Assembly: GCF_020180945.1 (NCBI RefSeq)
Contig: NZ_JAIPUL010000003.1
Location: 62,001 to 126,000 of the forward strand
From: Lacticaseibacillus kribbianus
GTDB lineage: Bacteria; Bacillota; Bacilli; Lactobacillales; Lactobacillaceae
Direction: 5' to 3'
Length of the DNA: 64,000 bases
In this document: positions 44,151-54,300 of the stretch, piece by piece
Numbering within the stretch: the stretch's first letter is position 1
Layout: every line of letters begins with the position of its first letter
Made by a program: the position numbers and the translations under genes
Notes under the pieces: generated by a model
What the model saw: the letters and a program-made list of their open reading frames with translations, nothing else
The model's database searches: none
Told to the model about the DNA's origin: nothing

Positions 44151-46319
44151 ATGAGTTTTATTCGTGAGCGCCAAGAGGAGCGGACGGGCTACCAAGAGAT
44201 TGCCCCGCTGAATCCGGCCATTGACGTGGGGACCGACTTTGTCATGGTCTACGGCAATGACGACACGGTGGCCGACCGCATCCGCGAGTACAAGCGCCAC
44301 GGGTATGTCGTGCACCTGATGACGGGGAGTGCCTGGGGCGATTACGCCGACTACTTGTACGGCAAGTGGGACGGGCGCGATCACTGGGCCGAGGCCCAGA
44401 CCAAGGCCGACGGCACCATCGTCGGCCACGGCAAGGACACCCCCTACATGGTGCCGACGGTGGCGTTCGCCGATTACCTGAGTGAGCGGCTGCGCGTGGC
44501 GATCGACGCCGGGGTGGAGGCCATCCACCTCGAGGAACCGGAATTTTGGGATTACTCGGGCTACTCCGAGGCCTTCAAGCAGCAATTCGAACTGTACTAC
44601 CGCACGCCGTGGCGCGATCCGGCCAGCGACGTGGACACGCACTACAAGGCCGCGCAGCTCAAGGCCTACCTGTACAAGCGCCTGTTGACCCGGATCGGCG
44701 ATTCGATCAAGGATTACTCGATTCAAAAGGGCAAGGTGGTGCGCTTTTACGTGCCGACCCACAGCCTGGTCAACTACACGCAATGGAAAATCATGAGCCC
44801 CGAGGGGATGCTGAACGACATCAACAGCCTGGACGGCTTCATCGCCCAGGTCTGGACCGGCACCTCGCGCACCCCGAACACGTACCGCGGCCTGACGCGG
44901 GAGCGGACGCTGGAGACGGCGTACTGCGAGTACTCGGTGATGCAGGAGCTGATCCGGGGCACCGGCAAGCGGATGTGGTTTTTGGCCGACCCGATCGAGG
45001 ACAACCCGCGCTACGAGTGGTCGTCCTACCAGGCGTCGTACCTCGAAACCGTCACCGCCTCGCTGCTGCACCCCGGCGTGTCGCACTACGAGGTCTGCCC
45101 GTGGCTCAACCGGGTCTTCAACGGGCACTACCCCGTCAGCGACCGCAAGAACGTCGACAAGGAGTCCAAGCCGATTCCGGGGACGTACAAGACGCTGCTC
45201 AACAACATGTTTCAGACCCTGGGCAACATGGACCAGCCGGACGCGCACTACGAGCACAACGGCGACCTGCACCTGGGCGTTGCGCTGAGCGACACCGCGC
45301 TGTACCAGCGCAGCTACCCGGAGGCCGCGACCAGCGGGCTGGGGCAGCTGTCGCAAGACCAGATGGCGGCGTACGCGTCGGATGCCTTCCCGATGTTCTA
45401 CGGGATGAGCCTGCCTTTGATCAAGCGGGGGCTGCCGCTGCGCGTCGTCCAGATCGACAACGTGCTCAAGGCGGTCAACTACCTTAAGGACCTCAAGTAC
45501 CTTGTGCTTTCCTATGATTTCATGAAGCCATCCAGCCCGGCGGTCAACGTTGAGATCGCCAACTGGGTGCGCGGCGGCGGCACCTTGATCTACATCGGCG
45601 ACAACCGCGACCCGTACAACAAGGTCGCGGCCTGGTGGAACGACAACGGCCGCACCACGGCCACCCCGCTTGATCACCTGCTGGCGAGCCTCGGGCTTGA
45701 CCGTCTGCCGACCAGCAGGGTGGCGGTGGGGTCCGGCCACGTGGTCGGCCTCGCGCACAACCCGGCTTTGATAACGACGGACACCGCCGCCGAGGCGCGG
45801 TACGTCGCGACGATCGATCACGCGGTGCGGGCTTCGGGCGACCTGTTCGAGCACCTCAACGACCTGACGCTTTTGCGGGGGCCGTACGTCGTCACCGCCG
45901 TTTTGAACGAGACCAGCAACCTGGGCAAGACGCGCGTCGGCCACTTCGTCGACCTGCAGACGCCCAACTTCGAGTACCGGACGTCGGTCACCACCGCGCC
46001 GGGCCATACGGCGCTGTTGTACGACGTTGACCGGGTAAAGGACCAGTCGGTGGCCATCATCGGCAGCACGGCGCGAATCCTGTCGGCCAACCAGAACCAG
46101 CGCAGCCTGACGTTCGCGCTGCTCACCAACCAGGGGACCAACTCCTACCTGATGCTGCGCGTCTCCGGCGACGTCTCGTCGGTCAAGGCTCAAAGCGACA
46201 GCGGCAAGCCGCTCGACGTGCAGTACACCCTATTTCCGGAAAGTCAGTTAGTTAAGATCAACTACGAAGGAACCGGGGAGCGTGTGATTCTCACGCTCCA
46301 ACGGATGGAGGAAAAGTAA
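44151..46319 (+). CDS. Unassigned probable TIM-barrel glycosidase, 722 residues
   Basis: I do not recognise a named family. Residues about 20-400 look like a TIM barrel: VVHLMTGSAWGDYADYLYGK, then VEAIHLEEPEFWDY (123-135) and, near its end, PGVSHYEVCPWLNRVF (308-323). Glu128/Glu129 and Glu314 stand where clan GH-A enzymes place the acid/base (strand 4) and nucleophile (strand 7), which makes a retaining glycosidase plausible. Residues about 450-560 resemble the glutamine-amidotransferase-like trimerisation domain of GH42-type enzymes (LVLSYDFMKPSSPAVNVEIA, RGGGTLIYIGDNRDP). The last 150 residues are beta-rich. No signal peptide is present. It lies between the importer and GH92 genes, 3 bases from each, so it surely serves the same glycan. 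Confidence 0.65.
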   Translation: MSFIRERQEERTGYQEIAPLNPAIDVGTDFVMVYGNDDTVADRIREYKRHGYVVHLMTGSAWGDYADYLYGKWDGRDHWAEAQTKADGTIVGHGKDTPYMVPTVAFADYLSERLRVAIDAGVEAIHLEEPEFWDYSGYSEAFKQQFELYYRTPWRDPASDVDTHYKAAQLKAYLYKRLLTRIGDSIKDYSIQKGKVVRFYVPTHSLVNYTQWKIMSPEGMLNDINSLDGFIAQVWTGTSRTPNTYRGLTRERTLETAYCEYSVMQELIRGTGKRMWFLADPIEDNPRYEWSSYQASYLETVTASLLHPGVSHYEVCPWLNRVFNGHYPVSDRKNVDKESKPIPGTYKTLLNNMFQTLGNMDQPDAHYEHNGDLHLGVALSDTALYQRSYPEAATSGLGQLSQDQMAAYASDAFPMFYGMSLPLIKRGLPLRVVQIDNVLKAVNYLKDLKYLVLSYDFMKPSSPAVNVEIANWVRGGGTLIYIGDNRDPYNKVAAWWNDNGRTTATPLDHLLASLGLDRLPTSRVAVGSGHVVGLAHNPALITTDTAAEARYVATIDHAVRASGDLFEHLNDLTLLRGPYVVTAVLNETSNLGKTRVGHFVDLQTPNFEYRTSVTTAPGHTALLYDVDRVKDQSVAIIGSTARILSANQNQRSLTFALLTNQGTNSYLMLRVSGDVSSVKAQSDSGKPLDVQYTLFPESQLVKINYEGTGERVILTLQRMEEK

Positions 46320-46322
46320 ACG

Positions 46323-48443
46323 ATGGATGTTTCAGCAATTGATACCCGGCACGCGACCAGCAACACCTACGAGCTGTCGCGTGGGAACAGTTTTCCGTTC
46401 ACCGGGTACCCGTTCGGCATGAACTACTTTGCCATCGAAACCACGGATGACAACTGGTGGTTCCACCCGGAGGCCGCGCACTACCGCGGCTTTCGCCTGA
46501 CCCACCAGCCGACGATGTGGGCCGGCAAGGAGGGCGACTTCGCCTCCGTGCGGCTGCTGCCGTTCGCCGATCGCACCAAGGGGCTGATGGACGTGCCTTA
46601 CGCGCCGAGCCTCTCGACGTTCAACCCGGCCAAGCTCGAGATCGTGCAGAAAAACGACCACCTGGTGACCACGCTGACGCCGACGGAGTACGGGGCGACG
46701 ATGCACCTGACCGCCGCCGCCGCGCACCTCGGCCTGATCGTCAGCTTCCCGACCAAAGGGGAGGTCACCAAGGCGGAAGGCAACGTCATCGAGGGCTACT
46801 CCCTGCAGCTGCACGCCGACCGCACGACGCCGTTGAAGTTGCGCTTCGTGATCCACACCACGGCGACCATCGCCGCCGTGCGCGAGCTCGATCCCGGGTT
46901 TCTCGAGATCAGCTTCGAGGAAGCCAGCGCCGTAACCCTGACGCTTGGGACCTCCTTCATCAGCGAAGACCTGGCGAAAGCGCACGTCCCGACCGCCCCC
47001 GCGGCCGAACTGTACGAGGCGGCCGCCGCGGCCTGGAACGCCAAGCTGAACAAGATTGAGGTGCAGGATCACGACAAGGAACGCGTCGCCACCTTCTACC
47101 ACAACATGTGGCGGGCCTTCCTGTACCCGATGAAACTGTACGAGCTGGATGCCAACGGCCAGCCGATTCACTACGACATGCACGCCGACACCGTGCGTCC
47201 CGGCTACCTCTACACGAACAACGGGTTTTGGGACACCGCCCGCACGGTCTACCCGCTGTATTCCTTGATTGAGGGGGACGAGTACCCGAAGATCCTTGAG
47301 GGCTTCGTCAACAGCTACAAGGAGGGCGGCTTCATGCCGAAGTGGCTGTCGCCGGCCGATGGCGGCGGCATGCCGGGCAACCTGATCGACGCCGTGCTCG
47401 CCGATGCGACGGTCAAGGGCGTCACCCCAGAGCTTGAGGAGACGTTCCTTGAGGGGATGCTGCACTCGGCGACGGTTGTGGATCCGGGCCACCGCCTGGG
47501 TCGCAAGTTCCAGGCCGAGTACGAGCAGTACGGCTACATTCCGGCCGACGTGCTGGAATCCGTCAACAACTCGCTGGACTACGCGTACAGCGACTGGGCG
47601 ATCTCCGTCGTCGCCGACCATTTGGGCAAGCACGAGCTTGCCGCCGAGTACCGGAAAAAGGCGCTGAGCTACCAGCAAAACTTCGACCCGGAAGTCGGCT
47701 TCATGGTCGCCAAGGACCGCGACGGCAAGTTCAAGCCGGGCTTCTCCCCGATCAGTTGGGGCGGTGACTTCACGGAAGGCGCCAGCTGGCAGTCGACGTT
47801 CCAGGTGCCGGAAGACATCCAGGGCATGATCGACCTGTACGGCGGCAAGCTGCCGTTTCTGAAGAAGATTGTCGAGCTGGCCAACTCCCAGCCGAAGTAC
47901 GACGTCAACGGTTACGGCCACATCATCCACGAGGTCGCCGAGATGGAGTACAACGACTTCGGCCAGATCAACATGGGCAACCAGCCGAGCTTCCACCTGC
48001 CGTACCTGTACGCGTTCGTCGGCAAGTCCTACTACATGCAGCCGATGATCAAGCAGATGATGACCCGCCTGTTCAACGCCGGCTGGCAGGGCTACCCCGG
48101 CGACGAGGACAACGGCTCGATGGCCTCCTGCTACATTTTCAACAGCATGGGCTTCTACCCGTTCTGCCCGGGCACCGACCAGTACCTGTTCGGCCTGCCG
48201 CTGTACGACCGGATGCGGGTGCACCTGGCCAACGGCAACGTGCTTGAGCTGACCACCACCCAAAACACCCCGCAGCACCAGTTCCTCGACGCGGTGGCGC
48301 TGGACGGTGAGGCCGACCACAAGCCGTACGTCACCCAAGGCGAGCTGATGGCGGCCAAGCACCTCGACTACACCCTGGGCCTGGTGCCTAACCCGGATAA
48401 CTTCGACGAAACCATCGTGCCTTACAGCATGACGACACACTAA
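46323..48443 (+). CDS. GH92 exo-alpha-mannosidase
   Basis: A 706-residue family 92 enzyme. These are calcium-dependent, inverting exo-alpha-mannosidases acting on 1,2-, 1,3-, 1,4- or 1,6-linked mannose. The N-terminal beta domain covers about 1-240 and the (alpha/alpha)6 domain 250-700. GH92 landmarks are GFWDTARTVYPL, FTEGASWQSTF (probable acid Glu near 485), GNQPSFHLPYLY and GYPGDEDNGSMASCYIF (base Asp region near 593-602). Most GH92 proteins are exported in Bacteroidetes. This one has no signal peptide and must act on imported mannosides. GGAGGAAAAG precedes the ATG. Confidence 0.93.
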   Translation: MDVSAIDTRHATSNTYELSRGNSFPFTGYPFGMNYFAIETTDDNWWFHPEAAHYRGFRLTHQPTMWAGKEGDFASVRLLPFADRTKGLMDVPYAPSLSTFNPAKLEIVQKNDHLVTTLTPTEYGATMHLTAAAAHLGLIVSFPTKGEVTKAEGNVIEGYSLQLHADRTTPLKLRFVIHTTATIAAVRELDPGFLEISFEEASAVTLTLGTSFISEDLAKAHVPTAPAAELYEAAAAAWNAKLNKIEVQDHDKERVATFYHNMWRAFLYPMKLYELDANGQPIHYDMHADTVRPGYLYTNNGFWDTARTVYPLYSLIEGDEYPKILEGFVNSYKEGGFMPKWLSPADGGGMPGNLIDAVLADATVKGVTPELEETFLEGMLHSATVVDPGHRLGRKFQAEYEQYGYIPADVLESVNNSLDYAYSDWAISVVADHLGKHELAAEYRKKALSYQQNFDPEVGFMVAKDRDGKFKPGFSPISWGGDFTEGASWQSTFQVPEDIQGMIDLYGGKLPFLKKIVELANSQPKYDVNGYGHIIHEVAEMEYNDFGQINMGNQPSFHLPYLYAFVGKSYYMQPMIKQMMTRLFNAGWQGYPGDEDNGSMASCYIFNSMGFYPFCPGTDQYLFGLPLYDRMRVHLANGNVLELTTTQNTPQHQFLDAVALDGEADHKPYVTQGELMAAKHLDYTLGLVPNPDNFDETIVPYSMTTH

Positions 48444-48449
48444 CGCACT

Positions 48450-48509
48450 GGAGGGAAGGCTTTCCCCGCGGGGGTCGATAGGCCCCCGTGGCACAAGCCT
48501 CCCCTCCCT
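48450..48509 (+). promoter_or_regulatory. Large intercistronic hairpin
   Basis: The outer stem GGAGGGAAGGCTT / AAGCCTCCCCTCCC and the inner CGCGGGGGTC / GGCCCCCGTG fold into one long hairpin without a T-run between the GH92 and glutaminase-A-like genes. Likely a processing or mRNA-stability element. Confidence 0.55.
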
Positions 48510-48543
48510 TGGTGCGCTTAGATTCAAGTATAGAGGATGAAAA

Positions 48544-50526
48544 ATGACATACAATCGCATTCCCGCAGTACCCCTGATCGTCCATGACCCGTACTTTTCC
48601 GTGTGGTCACCGGCGGATCACCTGACCGACGCCGACACGCGCAGCTGGACGGACAAGCCGCAGCCGATTCGCGGCACGCTGACGCTTGACGGCAGCACCT
48701 ACCGCGTGCTCGGCACCGGCGACCTGCCGGCCCTGCCGCAGACGGGGCTGACCATCGAGCCGACGCAAACCATCGCCGTTTTTGAAACCGCTTCGATTGC
48801 GCTGACTTTGACCTTCTCCCAGCACTTCGACCTGAGCGACCTGGAGACCATCTCCGAGCCGATCACCTACCTGACCGCTTCTTTGGTGGCCAAGGACGGG
48901 GCCGAACACGCGGCCAAGCTCAGCCTGCAGTTTCCGGCCAGCCTGACCTACGAGACGCTGACCGACAACCGGGTGGTGGCCAAGTCCTTCGACCTTGACC
49001 ACGCGACGGCGGTCAGCCTCGGCAAGGCGCGGCAGACGCCGCTGGATCACTCCGGCGACCTGATCGACATCGACTGGGGTTACCTGTACCTGGCGGCGGC
49101 CAAGGACCAGGGCGTCTCGGTTGCGCCGTTTGCGACCTGGAACAAGCAGGGGCTTGAGGCGACGCTGACGCTTGACGGCGCAACGTCCCAGACGCTTTTG
49201 ATCGCGTACGACGACGGGCAGGCGATTAACTACTTCGGCACCGTGCAGGGCGCGTACTGGAAGCACCAGCACAAGTCGATGCTCAGCCTGCTCGACCAGC
49301 GGGTGCAAGACGCGGCGGGGCTGGTTGCGGATTGCGGCCGGCTGAATGAGCAGATCGACCAACAGGCGATCGCGGTCGGCGGTGAGGATTACCGCCTGAT
49401 TGCAGCGACCGCCTACCGTCAGTCCATCGCCGCCCACAAGCTGATTCAAGACGAGCACGGCGAGCTGATTTTCCTGTCCAAGGAGTGCAACTCCAACGGC
49501 TGCATCGGCACCGTGGACGTCAGCTACCCGTCGATCCCGCTGTTTCTGGCCTTCGCACCGGAGCTGGTGCTGGCGATGTGCCGGCCGATTATGCGCTTCG
49601 CCGCAACGGACGTCTGGACCTACGACTTCGCCCCGCACGACGTCGGCCGCTACCCTTACGCGACCGGCCAGGTGTACGGGCTGAACAATCACCCGGACGT
49701 GGACGACGGCACCTGGATTGCCGGCACCGACACGATTCCGGTCTTCGCCGACTACCCGGCCAACGCCGACCTCTACACGGAAAAGTACCAGATGCCGGTC
49801 GAGGAGTGCGGGGATATGATCTTGATGGCCAGCCTGGCCAGCCTGTTGACCGACAGCGACTTCGTGGTGCAGCACCACGACCGGCTGGTGCAGTGGTCCC
49901 AGTTCCTGTTGACCCACGGCCAGGATCCGGCCAACCAGCTGTGCACGGACGACTTTGCCGGCCACCTCGCGCACAACGTCAACCTGTCTTTGAAGGCGAT
50001 CGTCGCGCTGGGCGCGCTCGGCAAGGCGTTCGGCCACTTCGGCTTCGAGGCCGAGGGCGCGACGCTTTTGGCCAAGGCGCACGAGATGGCGGCCATCTGG
50101 CAGGACACCGCGGCCTCCGAGACGGACTCGCGCCTGGCCTTCGACCAGCCTGAGTCCTGGTCTTTGAAGTACAACATGGTGTGGGACGAGATCCTCGGCC
50201 TGGACCTGTTCCCGGCTGCGGTGCGGCAGCGCGAAGTCACCCGTTACCTGAAGGAGCAAAACGGGTTCGGCACGCCGCTTGACCTGCGCGCCGACTACAC
50301 GAAGACCGACTGGCTGCTGTGGGCGGCCACCCTGACCGATGACCCGGCGGAATTCGCCGCGATGATCAAGCCGGTCGCGCGCTTCCTGGGCGAAACGGAG
50401 ACGCGCGAGCCGTTCTCCGACTGGTACGACACCAAGACCGGCCGCATGGTGGCCTTCAAGAACCGCAGCGTCATCGGTGGTGTCTTCATGCCGTACCTGA
50501 AGGCCCTGGCGCCGTTTCAGGCCTGA
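48544..50526 (+). CDS. Glutaminase A-like family protein (DUF4964/DUF5127/DUF4965/DUF1793)
   Basis: A 660-residue cytoplasmic protein. It starts with IPAVPLIVHDPYFSVWSPAD (DUF4964 type), continues through a beta-rich DUF5127-like part (about 60-230), and ends in an (alpha/alpha)6 part (about 270-655) with LSKECNSNGCIGTVDVSYPS and PVEECGDMILMASLASLLT. The name comes from fungal glutaminase GtaA, but bacterial members occur in glycan-degradation loci and the fold is that of several glycosidases. Here a glycoside-directed activity is more likely than glutamine hydrolysis (inference). GAGGA precedes the ATG. Confidence 0.72.
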   Translation: MTYNRIPAVPLIVHDPYFSVWSPADHLTDADTRSWTDKPQPIRGTLTLDGSTYRVLGTGDLPALPQTGLTIEPTQTIAVFETASIALTLTFSQHFDLSDLETISEPITYLTASLVAKDGAEHAAKLSLQFPASLTYETLTDNRVVAKSFDLDHATAVSLGKARQTPLDHSGDLIDIDWGYLYLAAAKDQGVSVAPFATWNKQGLEATLTLDGATSQTLLIAYDDGQAINYFGTVQGAYWKHQHKSMLSLLDQRVQDAAGLVADCGRLNEQIDQQAIAVGGEDYRLIAATAYRQSIAAHKLIQDEHGELIFLSKECNSNGCIGTVDVSYPSIPLFLAFAPELVLAMCRPIMRFAATDVWTYDFAPHDVGRYPYATGQVYGLNNHPDVDDGTWIAGTDTIPVFADYPANADLYTEKYQMPVEECGDMILMASLASLLTDSDFVVQHHDRLVQWSQFLLTHGQDPANQLCTDDFAGHLAHNVNLSLKAIVALGALGKAFGHFGFEAEGATLLAKAHEMAAIWQDTAASETDSRLAFDQPESWSLKYNMVWDEILGLDLFPAAVRQREVTRYLKEQNGFGTPLDLRADYTKTDWLLWAATLTDDPAEFAAMIKPVARFLGETETREPFSDWYDTKTGRMVAFKNRSVIGGVFMPYLKALAPFQA

Positions 50527-50573
50527 GCCAAGCAACAGTCAATCCGATTGAGATGAGACAAGGAGAGTTTGTA

Positions 50574-51362
50574 ATGAAGTTGATGACATACAACATCCGG
50601 TTCGATAACCCGGAGGACGGCGGCGGCAAGTGGCGCTGGGCACAGCGGCGCGAGCACATCATCGGCAACATCCTGCGCCAGGCGCCGGACATTCTGGCGG
50701 TGCAGGAGGTGCTGGCGGAGCCGTTGCTGCAGCTCAAGCAGGCGCTGAGTGCCTACCGGTTCGTCGGCGTCGCACGCGAGGACGGCATCGCGGCCGGTGA
50801 GTTCAACGGCCTGTTCTACCTGCCGACCAAGTACGCGCTGATCGCCCAGGGTCACCAGTGGATCGCCGAGACCCCGGACTGGCCGACGAAGTTCCCGAAC
50901 GCCGGGAGCATCCGGGTGTTCCAGTGGGCCCGGCTGCGCGACCGCGCGACCGGCAAGGTGTTCACGGCGGTGGCGACGCACCTGGACGAGCAGTCCAAGG
51001 CGGCGCGCGAGTTCGGTGTCATGCAGATCCTGCGCTACTTCGGGCCTCAGCTGGACGCCGGTGAGCCACTGGTTTTGGCCGGGGACTTCAACTCCGAACC
51101 CGACGACGGCGCCTACCAGCTGATGACCGGCACCCTGAAGGACGCGCAGCTGATTGCGCAAAACCGGGTGATGCCGTACACCGGCACGTTCCAGGACAAC
51201 GGGGCGTTTTACACCCACTCGGACCTGTTGACCAGCCGCATCGACTACTGGTTCGTCACGGAAAACGTCACCGTGACCGACTACGAGATCGACGCGACGG
51301 CGACCCCGGATGGCAGCTACGCCTCCGATCACTTCCCGGTCATCATCAACGCAACGCTGTAG
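50574..51362 (+). CDS. Endonuclease/exonuclease/phosphatase (EEP) family protein
   Basis: A 262-residue EEP-fold metal-dependent phosphoesterase. Motifs are MTYNIRFDN (Asn7), AVQEV (metal-binding Glu), GDFNSEPDD (Asp and Asn) and SDHFPVII (Asp-His). ATG 50574 is chosen over an upstream in-frame start because AAGGAGAG lies before it. There is no signal peptide. EEP proteins include nucleases and phosphatases of sugars and lipids. Within this mannoside operon a phosphodiesterase or phosphatase acting on glycan-linked phosphate is the more interesting reading (inference). Confidence 0.8.
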   Translation: MKLMTYNIRFDNPEDGGGKWRWAQRREHIIGNILRQAPDILAVQEVLAEPLLQLKQALSAYRFVGVAREDGIAAGEFNGLFYLPTKYALIAQGHQWIAETPDWPTKFPNAGSIRVFQWARLRDRATGKVFTAVATHLDEQSKAAREFGVMQILRYFGPQLDAGEPLVLAGDFNSEPDDGAYQLMTGTLKDAQLIAQNRVMPYTGTFQDNGAFYTHSDLLTSRIDYWFVTENVTVTDYEIDATATPDGSYASDHFPVIINATL

Positions 51363-51395
51363 AATCTGTTCATTCTGCACAGAAAGGTGTTTGAC

Positions 51396-54300
51396 ATGTA
51401 CACGAAAGACAAAATCAGACAGCAGCTTCGCACATTCAGCACTTACATCTACGCCAACTTCCAGCCGCTCGACAATCTGGAGATCTGGCACGACGAACGC
51501 GCCGACCACAAGCCGCTGCCGACGCCGGAAGAGGCGACCTTCGCCCCGATCGCCCTGGGCGGCACCTGGGAAGGGCGCGACCAGTACTACTGGCTGCGCT
51601 TTGACCTGACCGTTCCGGCCGTGCCGGAAGGCCAGCACTACGTCGTCCACCTGGACCTCGGCCGCAGCGGTGGCGGCGGCAACTCGGGCTTTGAGGGCCT
51701 GGTTCACCTGAACGGCCACCCGCGCCAGGCCGTCGACGGCAACCACAAGGACATCTACCTCGATTCCGCCTGGGCCAACCAGACGATCAAGGTCGCCATC
51801 CTGATGTGGACCGGCCTTGAAGGCGGCGGCCCGCAGAAGATTCAGCACTACATCCTGCAGGACGTCTCCGCCGGCCTTTTGATCGCGCCGATCCGCGACT
51901 GCTACCGTTGGCTCGAGGTGCTCTACGACACGACGCTGGAGCTTGCCGACGACGAGCCGCTGCTTTACGACTACCAGAAGCTGATCGATAAGATCCTGCG
52001 CCGCTTCATCTGGGGCGCGATGACCCTAGACGACATCACGGCCGCGTCCCAGGCGGGGCTTGACGACATCACCGCCTTCATCGCGGCGCACAAGGGCCAA
52101 AAAAAGCAGTTCAAGATCTCGGCGATCGGCCACACCCACATCGACGTGGCCTGGCTGTGGCGCCTGCGCCACACGCGCGAGAAGACCGCCCGCTCCTTTT
52201 CCACCGTGCTCGAGCTGATGCGCGAGTACCCGGAGTACATCTTCATGCACTCGACGCCGCAGGTCTGGCAGTTCGTCAAGGAGGACTACCCGGAGCTGTA
52301 CGCCCAGATCAAGGAACGGGTCAAGGAGGGCCGCTTTGAGCCCGAGGGCGCGACCTGGCTTGAGCCCGACGCCAACATCCCGACCGGCGAGGCGCTGACC
52401 CGCCAGTTCCTGTACGGCACGCGCTTCTTCCAAAAGGAGTTCGGCGCCAAGCAAAACGTGCTGTGGCTGCCCGACGTGTTCGGTTACTCGTGGGCGCTGC
52501 CGCAGATCATGCGGGGCTTTGGCATCGAGAACTTCATGACCACCAAGATCTCCTGGAACGAGACCAACCGCATGCCGCACGACACCTTCACCTGGAAGGG
52601 GATGGACGGCTCTGAGGTCTTGACCCACTTCATCACCACCGTGGACCCTGGCGTCCCGTACAAGAACACCACGAACTTCGAGTACACCTACAACGGCAAG
52701 ATCACGCCGCACACCGTGCTTGGCTCCTACTACGTCTACGCCGACAAGGTCATGAACAACGACCTGCTGCTGTCTTACGGCTGGGGCGATGGCGGCGGCG
52801 GCCCGCAGCGCGAGATGATCGAAAACATCAAGATGATCAACCAGCTGCCGGCCCTGCCGACCGTCGAGCCGACCCGCGTGGACGACTACTTCAAGCAGCT
52901 GCACGCAAACATCGAAGAAAGCGGCCAGAAGCCGGCGGAGTGGAACGGCGAGCTGTACCTCGAGTTCCACCGCGGCACCTACACCTCCCAGGCGCGGGTC
53001 AAAAAGCAAAACCGTGAGCTCGAGTTCGCGATGCGCGACCTGGAGGCCCGCTACGTGCAGGCCGGCCTGGAAAGTGGCGTCGCCTACCCGACGGAGCAGA
53101 TCCAAAAGCTCTGGGAGCGGATCCTTTGCAACCAGTTCCACGACATCCTGCCGGGCAGCTCGATCCACGAGGTCTACGAAGACAACAAGGTCGAATACCA
53201 GCAGTGCTTCGACGAAATCGCCGCCCTCAACCGGGCCCTCGATGCCCAGCAGCTGGACCAGACGGCCGACGCCTACACGGTGCGCAACCTGAACGCCTGG
53301 CCGTTGTCCGACCTGGTGACCGTCGCCGAGCCGCGCGCCGGGCAGTTCACCGATAGCACCGGCAACGTGCTTGAGGCCGAGCGCCACGGCGACCACTACC
53401 TGGTGGCGGCCACGACGAAGGCCCTGGGCGAGAGCGGGTTGACCTTCAAGCCGGGCGACCTGGCCCCCGAGGCGGACACGCCGGTGGCGACGTCAAGCGT
53501 CGACTTCGGTCACTACCGCCTGCAGTGGAACGCCGCCGGCCAGCTCACCAGCATTTACGACCGCGACAACACGCGCGAGGTGCTGGCAGCCGACGCCCGC
53601 GGCAACGTGCTGACCGTGTACGAGGATCGGCCGACCTCCTTTGACAACTGGAACATCGACGCCGACTACCCGGAAAAGGCGATCGTGCTTGAGGCCGACG
53701 CCATCACGGTGCACCCGGCCGGCGCGCTGTCGCAGCGGATCGACTTCCACTACACCTTCCAAAAGTCCACGGTTGAGCAAACGGTGATCTTGTACGCCGA
53801 TTCACGGCGCATCGACTTCACCACCCACGCCGACTGGCACGAGCACCAGTTCCTGCTGCGCACCGCCTTTGACACCGCGATCCTGTCCGATCACGCGATG
53901 TTCGACGTGCAGTACGGCAACGTGGCGCGCTCGACGGCCGACAACACCTCGTGGGACACCGCGAAGTTCGAGACCGTCGGCCACAAGTGGGCCGACCTCG
54001 CCCAGCGCGACTACGGTGTGGCGCTGCTCAACGACGCCAAGTACGGCTACCGCGTCAAGGGCAGCCAGCTTTCCCTGTCGTTGATCAAGTCCGGTATCGA
54101 GCCAGATACCGAGGCCGACCAGGGCGCACACGACTTCACCTACAGCCTGCTGCCGCACCGCGGTGACTTCGTTGAGGGCCAGGTCGAAAAGACCGCCATG
54201 GCGCTGAACCACGGCCTGACGGTCACCGCCGGCGCCGCGCGCGAGAACGCGAAGTCGCTGTTTGACTTTGACGCCGCGCAGCCGGTGATGGTCGACGCGA

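Noticed and set aside
45764-45776. TTGATAACGACGG, resembling a LacI half-operator
   Set aside because: Lies within a coding sequence with only half a site and no promoter nearby.
43461-46193. 910-codon minus-strand open frame
   Set aside because: Antisense to the permease, DUF624 and unassigned glycosidase genes, which form a tight operon; no motif on the minus strand.
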